Below are positions 56,172-62,034 of a stretch of 64,000 bases of DNA, in pieces (positions within the stretch are counted from its first letter, which is position 1; each line of letters begins with the position of its first letter). The notes beneath the pieces were generated by a model, which was not told the origin of the DNA, searched no databases, and was given only the letters and a program-made list of their open reading frames with translations. This DNA comes from Candidatus Bealeia paramacronuclearis (lineage in GTDB: Bacteria > Pseudomonadota > Alphaproteobacteria > UBA9655). A program made the position numbers and the translations under genes. The stretch spans positions 677,501 to 741,500 of the forward strand of contig NZ_JAVHWZ010000001.1 of the NCBI RefSeq assembly GCF_035607555.1. The letters are read 5' to 3'.

Positions 56172-56982
56172 TCAGTATCATCTCGCTAAAAGCGCGAGAT
56201 CCAGTGAAATAAAAGTGACTGGCTCTTGGGAGGACCTTCTCTCTGTCACAACGGACCACACAGTGCGACTTGAGGATCCTCGGATTCCGGGCGGACAAGC
56301 CCAAGGCAAAGTGGTCCATTACCGAATCTATGCCGAGGGGGAGGGGGGAAGACGCGCTGTTGAGATCACGATTGCCCACACCCTCGGTATAGCCCCCAAA
56401 ACGAAAGTTCAGCTTCAAGAAAAGTATGCTCCTCATTTTGCTCTTGATGGCTATTGTGAGGAAGATTATTTGACAAAGTCAGGACTTTTAAGAGCGGCAC
56501 CTTCTGGGATTGCTTATTATGATTTTGGAGGTCAATGTCCACGAGAGGGACTTTTGAATTGGCGACGGCTTCATTCAGTTCGTATGGTGAAATCTGTGGC
56601 TGTCAAAAATGGACCGATTGAGCAATTGAAAGCCCTTGTTACGGCTCAAGGACAATTCAAAGAGGTTTTGAAGGACAAGCAAACACAAGTACAAGTCCAG
56701 CTTTATGACTTAAGGACAAAACCGTGTCTTGATCATAAAATTGAGGTGACCCTGGCAGGTGGATGGTCAGCTCCGGTATGGGGTTGAGATGGGCCCCGGA
56801 TCACGTGACCTTGAAAGCTCAAGATAAACCTTGATTTTCGATCATTGTCTGGGATGACGTAATTGTGGAAACAGTTTGCTCCACATCGTTACTCTGAAAT
56901 TAATTAGAAAACTTAACTTTATTAATTAATTTTTAATAAAATTTATATTATAATCAAATCATAACAAATAGGGAGATTGAAA

Positions 56983-57171
56983 ATGAAAATTATATCAATA
57001 TTATTTTTCACAGTGTTTTGTGCTGGATCAGCACAGGCTCTCACTCATACAATGATTAATTGGCCCTACTGTATAGGTGAACATTGTCCTCCTCCTCATG
57101 CTATGCAGGTGGTTCCCCATGATAAGGTACAAAACATGATGCATTATCGAGCGCCTATAAATCATCACTAA
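56983..57171 (+). CDS. Small secreted protein, unknown
   Basis: 62 residues from the ATG at 56983; gggag lies seven bases upstream, whereas a TTG at 56977 is too close to it. Signal peptide to about residue 20 (GSAQA-LT). The mature part is short and rich in His, Pro and Cys (CIGEHCPPPHAM). Followed by its own terminator. No family recognised. Confidence 0.65.
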   Translation: MKIISILFFTVFCAGSAQALTHTMINWPYCIGEHCPPPHAMQVVPHDKVQNMMHYRAPINHH

Positions 57172-57189
57172 GTAATCACTAATTATATT

Positions 57190-57229
57190 AAAAAGCCTCG
57201 AGGCGCTTCTTTAGCCTCGGGGTTTTTTG
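57190..57229 (+). terminator. Rho-independent terminator
   Basis: aaagcctcgaggc and gcctcggggttt pair around gcttcttta, followed by T6. It ends the small secreted-protein transcript and separates it from the next phage gene. Confidence 0.85.
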
Positions 57230-57344
57230 TTGGCATCTCAAGAGAGTTTTGACCAAAACTGCAGCGTAATGAAATAAATTTTGACGAAATATATTTGGAT
57301 TCCTCCCTCATATACAATTCTAAACAAAATAAATGGAAATATAA

Positions 57345-58205
57345 ATGAAATGGTTCATTCGCAATGACTTGCCTCAAAATTGGCCAGGCCATCAGCTCCC
57401 TGATCTTTTGGATTTAAATGAAGAGGAGGGGCTGATCGATATGACTTCTGATCAAGAAAGTGAGATCGAAATCCTTTCTGAAAATGATCTTTTTCCTGAA
57501 AAAATTGTTTTGCGTCTCAAAATTGCGCCCGTGCCTTACGAGAGCTTTCAAATCATGGGAATGAGCTATTTAGGTAATGATTATGGAAAGATCTCAATTT
57601 ATGAAAAGACTAGGGTTAAGGCGATTGCAGGTGTGAAAATAAGTTCTGATAAAGCGCTTTTTCAAGGAATTGATCTTGTTGAGACGGGGAGAGGATGGTT
57701 TGAAACACAAGGAAAACGAGTGGACTTTACCCCCTTTTCAGAAGTGCAGTTTGTGATGGAACGGGACACACAAGCCCCACTTTTTCGGAAATTATTTGGT
57801 GTGGTTCGAAACGATTTAAAGATTTCACATGACCCACAAAAACGCTTTTTAATTCCTTTTGGGGGGCTTTTTTATCCTGGGATTTTGCCTGAAGAGGCAC
57901 AACAAGTGTATTGCGAAGTTTTGAAAAAACAAGATCAAACCTTTGATCTGGGGTTTACATCTTCAAGCCTTTGGCGGGAGCGTGGAATTTTGCCGCCCCA
58001 GCCAGGTGATTATGAAGGAAAAGAGATTCAATTTGAAGGAGATCTTGAGGATCACCTGAGCTTGGGCGCGGCTTTAGTGGCTGGCTCTGCGCAATTTTTA
58101 GTGCGGTTGAAGTCTATCCCTGAGACGAAGGTTTATGCCTCACAGAGTTATCGCATCCCGGGCGGGCACCCGGAGTTGATTGAGGTCACGTTTGTACCCA
58201 AATAG
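57345..58205 (+). CDS. Phage-cluster protein, unknown
   Basis: 286 residues, no signal peptide (begins MKWFIRNDLPQNWPG) and no membrane segment. Mixed alpha/beta composition, acidic. No family recognised; it lies 12 bases before the fibre-like gene, so it is probably part of the tail-fibre or baseplate module. Confidence 0.6.
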   Translation: MKWFIRNDLPQNWPGHQLPDLLDLNEEEGLIDMTSDQESEIEILSENDLFPEKIVLRLKIAPVPYESFQIMGMSYLGNDYGKISIYEKTRVKAIAGVKISSDKALFQGIDLVETGRGWFETQGKRVDFTPFSEVQFVMERDTQAPLFRKLFGVVRNDLKISHDPQKRFLIPFGGLFYPGILPEEAQQVYCEVLKKQDQTFDLGFTSSSLWRERGILPPQPGDYEGKEIQFEGDLEDHLSLGAALVAGSAQFLVRLKSIPETKVYASQSYRIPGGHPELIEVTFVPK

Positions 58206-58217
58206 TAAGGAGAAACC

Positions 58218-58583
58218 ATGGGACTTATATTGAGAAAAAACAAAGGAATGCCGCTGACTTCAGATGAGGTGGATGGGAACTTTCAAGAGCTTTTAGAGCG
58301 AATTGTCGCGTTAGAAGAAACACCTCTCAAAGGAGAAGGATTGAGCCAAGTCGTTGAAGATCAAGGCGAGATTCGCTTTATAGGCTCTTATGGGAATAAC
58401 TTTGGTGCATTTAAACTGCCAAATTCCACATTTTTTTTGAAGGTCTACAAAGGGACTTTGCCGGGAGTGGCCAAGACGGGTCAACTTGCAATCTATCAAG
58501 ATGAGAAAAACTTTATACTTGTATTTTATGAAGGAACAGCTTGGCGACAAGTCTATAACGGAGAGGTTATTTTATGCAAATAG
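58218..58583 (+). CDS. Tail-fibre-like protein, N-terminal motif
   Basis: 121 residues. RKNKGMPLTSDEVDGNFQEL near the N terminus matches the motif (PLTxxEVDxNFxxL) that opens many phage tail-fibre and tail-collar proteins. The rest is short, so it is either a small adaptor or an abbreviated fibre. It overlaps the lysin gene by 10 bases. Confidence 0.65.
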   Translation: MGLILRKNKGMPLTSDEVDGNFQELLERIVALEETPLKGEGLSQVVEDQGEIRFIGSYGNNFGAFKLPNSTFFLKVYKGTLPGVAKTGQLAIYQDEKNFILVFYEGTAWRQVYNGEVILCK

Positions 58584-59002
58584 TGACTGAAAAAGATATC
58601 GATATTTTAGCACGCACTATTTATGGCGAGGCTCGGTGTGAATACAACCATCCGCAAGGTGGGCTGGGATCTTTGATTGCAGTAGGAAATGTGGTGATGA
58701 ACCGTCTGAACGCCAAACGCCGCTTTGGGAATAGCATTGAGGATGTGTGTCTCAAGCCTTTTCAATTCTCGTGCTGGAACGCCAAAGATCCCATGCGGAA
58801 AGTCATTACGGGGGAGGGTATTGAAAAAGATATTGTCTTTAAAATTTGCCAAGAGGTGGCCAGTGCGGTGGCCAATCAAGCATGGCCAGACTTTACACGG
58901 GATAGCAATCATTACCATGCTTATTATTGCAAACCCGATTGGGCGGATCCCAGAAAGCTTCAGGTCCGCTTGGGTCGTCATTACTTTTACAAATTAGGGT
59001 GA
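58574..59002 (+). CDS. Cell-wall hydrolase, SleB type (endolysin)
   Basis: 142 residues. LARTIYGEARCE carries the catalytic Glu, and IAVGNVVMNRLNAKRRFGNSIEDVCLKPFQFSCWN is the family core; the C terminus (DSNHYHAYYCKPDW) is conserved. Breaks peptidoglycan, here most likely for release of particles. No signal peptide, so export probably depends on the holin encoded just downstream. Confidence 0.9.
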   Translation: MQIVTEKDIDILARTIYGEARCEYNHPQGGLGSLIAVGNVVMNRLNAKRRFGNSIEDVCLKPFQFSCWNAKDPMRKVITGEGIEKDIVFKICQEVASAVANQAWPDFTRDSNHYHAYYCKPDWADPRKLQVRLGRHYFYKLG

Positions 59003-59006
59003 GTTT

Positions 59007-59540
59007 ATGAGTTTTCCTGTTGTTCCTTTAGCGTTGGCCCTGGCTGAGTTTGCGCCCTTAGTTGCTCGGTGGGTGGGTGGTGAAAAATCAGAAAAAGTAG
59101 CCCAAAAGATTGTCGATACCGCCAAACGCCTGACTGGTGAGGACGATCCTGCCAAGATTCTTCAGGCGATGAAGGCCGACCCTAAACTGGTTGCCGAATT
59201 TCAGCATGCCGTTTTGAAAATGGAACATGAGCGGGAGATGGCGATTTATGAGGATCGCAAAAACGCACGTGCACGGGATATGGTTTTTATTCAATCACAA
59301 AAACATAATATTCGCGCTGATGTGATGGTGATATCTGCAGCCATGGGTTTGATCAGTTGTCTTTTAACTATCACTTTGTATTCAGGATCCCTTCCTGGCG
59401 AAGCGGTTGGAATTATCTCAACTATTGCAGGTATTTTCGGCTCGTGCCTTAAAGATGCCTATGCCTTTGAGTTTGGATCTTCCCGTGGCAGTAAACTCAA
59501 AGATATTCAATTGGCTGAAGCGACGTTGAGGGAGAAATGA
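59007..59540 (+). CDS. GTA-type 3-TM holin
   Basis: 177 residues. An N-terminal hydrophobic segment (VVPLALALAEFAPLVARWV), a helical charged middle (about 55-105), and two membrane segments (VISAAMGLISCLLTITLY and GEAVGIISTIAGIFGSCL). This layout matches the holin family linked to gene-transfer-agent release (Holin of 3 TMs). Lies 4 bases after the lysin, as a holin-lysin pair. Confidence 0.85.
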   Translation: MSFPVVPLALALAEFAPLVARWVGGEKSEKVAQKIVDTAKRLTGEDDPAKILQAMKADPKLVAEFQHAVLKMEHEREMAIYEDRKNARARDMVFIQSQKHNIRADVMVISAAMGLISCLLTITLYSGSLPGEAVGIISTIAGIFGSCLKDAYAFEFGSSRGSKLKDIQLAEATLREK

Positions 59541-59613
59541 GAGATTGCTTTTCACTCAATTCAGCCTTACCCTACTTAGGAAATGGCTGAATATAAAAAC
59601 GGGGGAAGACATC

Positions 59614-60102
59614 ATGAAATATCAAAAGACTAAAAGCCCTTTAGCATTCTGCGTAACTGGACTAGGGGTAGCGATTACGATCCTTACTTTCAATAATGAT
59701 CTTTTTGCTGATTTGGTGTTTTCTGCTGTTAATTATACTGGAAAAGATGTGATGTTGCAGGTCCATCAAGGGCTTCCAACTCTTAGAAGCTCGGACTGGA
59801 ACACCATATCAAGTGATCGAAAAACAAACGAATTTTATAAGGCTCATGGAATTCTTTTGTTTAATAAATGGAAGGCTGATGTCCACACAATGGATGGAAG
59901 TCAATCTTGTACAATTGATGGTATTGAAGGCTTTGGCGGTGATGAAAACAATAATTATGTTTCATTTTCGATTACATCTGATGGAGGGAAGTTAAATCTT
60001 GTTAATAATGAACCGGGAGGAAACTCTTGTGTTTCTATTTCTCAACCCAAAACACATATCCATTATGAAAAAAAACAGCCAGTTTCGACTGAAAAGAAGT
60101 GA
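59614..60102 (+). CDS. Secreted protein, unknown
   Basis: 162 residues from the ATG at 59614, chosen because ggggga lies nine bases upstream; an upstream open frame adds 23 residues without function. A hydrophobic segment (residues about 8-32) forms a signal peptide or anchor ending near LFA-DL. The mature part is beta-rich and polar, with two or three Cys. No family recognised. Last gene of the phage/secreted cluster. Confidence 0.65.
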   Translation: MKYQKTKSPLAFCVTGLGVAITILTFNNDLFADLVFSAVNYTGKDVMLQVHQGLPTLRSSDWNTISSDRKTNEFYKAHGILLFNKWKADVHTMDGSQSCTIDGIEGFGGDENNNYVSFSITSDGGKLNLVNNEPGGNSCVSISQPKTHIHYEKKQPVSTEKK

Positions 60103-60274
60103 TGATAAGGTTGCCGATGTAATGGCATATTACTTTCTTTGTTATAAAATGAAGTCAACCTCGCAGCGCGGGTGGAATCATGAAAATGCCAAGTTTTTTC
60201 CTGGCGTGTTAGCATAAATTTTGCATTCGCTATAGCTTGTGAAATTCCCACCTGAAACAGTTTGTTCAGTACAT

Positions 60275-60307
60275 AAAAAAACCACCCGAAAAAATAGGTG
60301 GGTTTTT
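60275..60307. terminator. Terminator, relic of the second HU gene
   Basis: aaaaaaccaccc and gggtgggttttt-like arms (ccacc/ggtgg) pair around gaaaaaata. It stands in the same position relative to the HU remnant as the hupB terminator (61552-61588) stands to hupB, which supports a duplicated origin. It may also end the transcript of the secreted-protein gene. Confidence 0.75.
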
Positions 60308-60327
60308 AAATCTGAGAACCTCAAATA

Positions 60328-60380
60328 TTAAGCAATAGTTTCTTTGAGGACTTTACCAACACTGAACTTAGGAAAGAAGA
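60328..60380 (-). pseudogene. Remnant of a second HU gene (3' end)
   Basis: The minus strand reads PKFSVGKVLKETIA then stop, against PKFRAGKGLKEAIA then stop in hupB (61603-61875). Only about 17 codons and the downstream terminator remain; further upstream the likeness ends and the F-box-like gene's terminator begins. Confidence 0.75.
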
Positions 60381-60385
60381 AAATA

Positions 60386-60413
60386 AACCACGGCACTGAG
60401 GAGCGCCGTGGTT
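60386..60413 (-). terminator. Terminator of the F-box-like gene
   Basis: aaccacggc and gccgtggtt pair around actgaggagc; on the minus strand it is followed by a T-rich stretch (tttattttctt). It is 11 bases after the stop of the F-box-like gene. Confidence 0.85.
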
Positions 60414-60424
60414 AAAAAGCAAGC

Positions 60425-61375
60425 TTACTTCAGATAATCTTCGTAGGTTACTTGTTGAATAATGTCTGCCACCCTATAGCCTTCCAGGTCGTTCAAAGCT
60501 ATACCAGGGTTCTTAGAAACAAGATTTTCTTTCTCTTCTTTTGTTAAAAGACGTCCCTTTTCTTCACCAGTGCAGAAGATAGCCTTAAAATAGCTTTTTC
60601 CTGGTTCAAGAACAATTTTACTGTAAGGCAAAGAAATTCTTGTATTGACGGATTCTTTTTTTGATTCTCCCTTTTTCACAACATAATTACTGTTGGAACA
60701 AGAATTAACGTTTGGCTCAGAGAGAAGGCGAAAACGAATGCAATCAATTTTTATAGTTTTTACTGCATCGTCAAAGGACTTATTGCTCATGTTCTGAAAT
60801 GCTACTAAAAAGTCACTTTTACGAAGCAAATGGAGCTGACTATTTTGACTTGAGATGTTAGGAAATTCCTCTTTCGCATACTGATTTTGAAATGAAACCT
60901 TGTCGAATCCTATTGAATCTCCGTAATGAAATTCCACGGATAATTTGACATTATTTTGCCCCATATTATCCTGAAGGACGAGCAGAATCGGATTTCGCAA
61001 ATGAGAAATCCAGAATGTTCTCAGGGGCTGTTGTAATGTTTTTGAAATCTCAGCAAACCCATTCCCCGTTTTTGAGAGAATTTGCCAAACCTTATCGCAG
61101 TTATAAATTGTGTTTTTAAACTTTTTTGCCGTCAGTGCCAGGCTAAGAATGTCTTTTGTAGCCTCATGAGAATCGGGATTTTGTGCAAGAAAAATGGCAA
61201 CTCCTTGAATGAGCTCTGTTGGAAGATCGTCCAAAGAAGTTTTTTTTACAGGAGCAGCGGTGCTTATTGCTGTATCAGGTGCTTTATTTGAATCTTCCAT
61301 CATTGCTTGAGCGGACGAAAAAGATAGTGAAGCCAAAAAAGCAAGGCTCAAAGTCAGATTTTTGTTTAACATCAT
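60425..61375 (-). CDS. Secreted F-box-like protein
   Basis: 316 residues from the ATG at 61375 (ggag four bases before it; another ATG follows directly and is seven bases from it). Signal peptide to SAQA (about 24). Residues about 49-100 read like an F-box: LDDLPTELIQGVAIFL, then DILSLALTAKKFKNTI, then CDKVWQIL, matching the LP.E.....I..yL......l..l..v.k.f..l.....lW..l pattern. The remaining 210 residues are beta-rich and unrecognised. F-box proteins recruit Skp1 to E3 ubiquitin ligases in eukaryotes, so a bacterial exported version would be a candidate effector. The assignment rests on motif reading only. Own terminator downstream. Confidence 0.65.
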   Translation of the reverse strand: MMLNKNLTLSLAFLASLSFSSAQAMMEDSNKAPDTAISTAAPVKKTSLDDLPTELIQGVAIFLAQNPDSHEATKDILSLALTAKKFKNTIYNCDKVWQILSKTGNGFAEISKTLQQPLRTFWISHLRNPILLVLQDNMGQNNVKLSVEFHYGDSIGFDKVSFQNQYAKEEFPNISSQNSQLHLLRKSDFLVAFQNMSNKSFDDAVKTIKIDCIRFRLLSEPNVNSCSNSNYVVKKGESKKESVNTRISLPYSKIVLEPGKSYFKAIFCTGEEKGRLLTKEEKENLVSKNPGIALNDLEGYRVADIIQQVTYEDYLK

Positions 61376-61551
61376 AGTACTCCAAAAAAACAATTATTAA
61401 AAAACCAGGAATTCAATCTCCCTTAAATTTATATATTTATTATTTTTAATAATGCAACATTTTTTTGTCCTGATTCAAATTAAATGAAAATCAAGAGGTA
61501 GAGGAGTTCTAAACTTGTTTCCCCTCTTGATTCTGCCAACACAGTTGAAAC

Positions 61552-61588
61552 AAAAAGACCCACCTGAAGTACAGGTGGGTCTTTTTTT
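61552..61588 (-). terminator. Terminator of hupB
   Basis: aaaaagacccacctg and caggtgggtctttttt form a near-perfect stem around aagta, 15 bases after the hupB stop. Runs of A and T on both sides make it usable in both directions. Confidence 0.92.
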
Positions 61589-61602
61589 GGAAAATCTCAA
61601 TA

Positions 61603-61875
61603 TTAAGCAATAGCTTCTTTGAGACCTTTACCAGCGCGGAACTTTGGAAGTTTGCTGGCTTTGATTTTGATTTTTTCGCCCGTACGTGGGTTACGTCCTT
61701 CACCAGCAGCACGTTGTGTGACTGTGAATGTACCAAAACCAACAAGACGAACTTCTTTGTTGGATTTTAAGGAAGTTGTTACAGCCTTGATAAAGCCATC
61801 AACGGCTTTTGCTGCGTCAACTTTTGTAATTCCTGCATATTCAGCCACGGAGGCCACTAAATCGTTCTTGTTCAC
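61603..61875 (-). CDS. hupB: DNA-binding protein HU
   Basis: 90 residues, full length: MNKNDLVASVAEYAG start, VRLVGFGTFTV and the DNA-binding arm RAAGEGRNPRTGEKI. Compacts DNA and helps recombination and repair. It follows lon on the same strand, the standard order. Confidence 0.97.
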   Translation of the reverse strand: MNKNDLVASVAEYAGITKVDAAKAVDGFIKAVTTSLKSNKEVRLVGFGTFTVTQRAAGEGRNPRTGEKIKIKASKLPKFRAGKGLKEAIA

Positions 61876-62034
61876 TGCTCACACCCTTCGTTAGTGGTTA
61901 ATAGATATTTTTTACTTCATAGCGTCCTAAAAATCCAAGACAATTTAGTAAAGACTATCAAAAAAACACACTTCCGTCAATCAAATGAAACAAATAAAAA
62001 AGCGAAAAAAAACATTAAGTTAAAAAAATATTTT

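Larger units (their letters stand above)
53855..56787 (+). pseudogene. Phage tail/baseplate protein gene split by an IS
   Basis: Part 1 is 53855-55088 and part 2 is 56177-56787. Removing the IS with one copy of the TCAGT duplication joins codon 411 (Q) to YHLAKSARSSE in frame and gives a 614-residue protein. Alone, part 1 runs into the IS and ends at 55141 after 428 residues. The reconstituted protein has a beta-rich N-terminal half, a middle charged region and a C-terminal beta domain (TGSWEDLLSV, RLEDPRIPGGQ). The family is not recognised; size and position suggest a baseplate hub or tail-tip protein. The IS ends are intact and neither half has other lesions, so the insertion is recent. Confidence 0.75.
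60103..60424. other. Intergenic region with HU-gene debris and two hairpins
   Basis: No intact gene. It contains a terminator (60275-60307), a decayed 3' end of an HU gene (60328-60380) and the terminator of the F-box-like gene (60386-60413). Confidence 0.7.

Noticed and set aside
58607-58981. A 124-codon minus-strand open frame
   Set aside because: Antisense to the well-supported SleB-type lysin.
45476-60102. A complete, inducible prophage
   Set aside because: No integrase, repressor, replication genes or terminase are visible, and a tail gene is interrupted.
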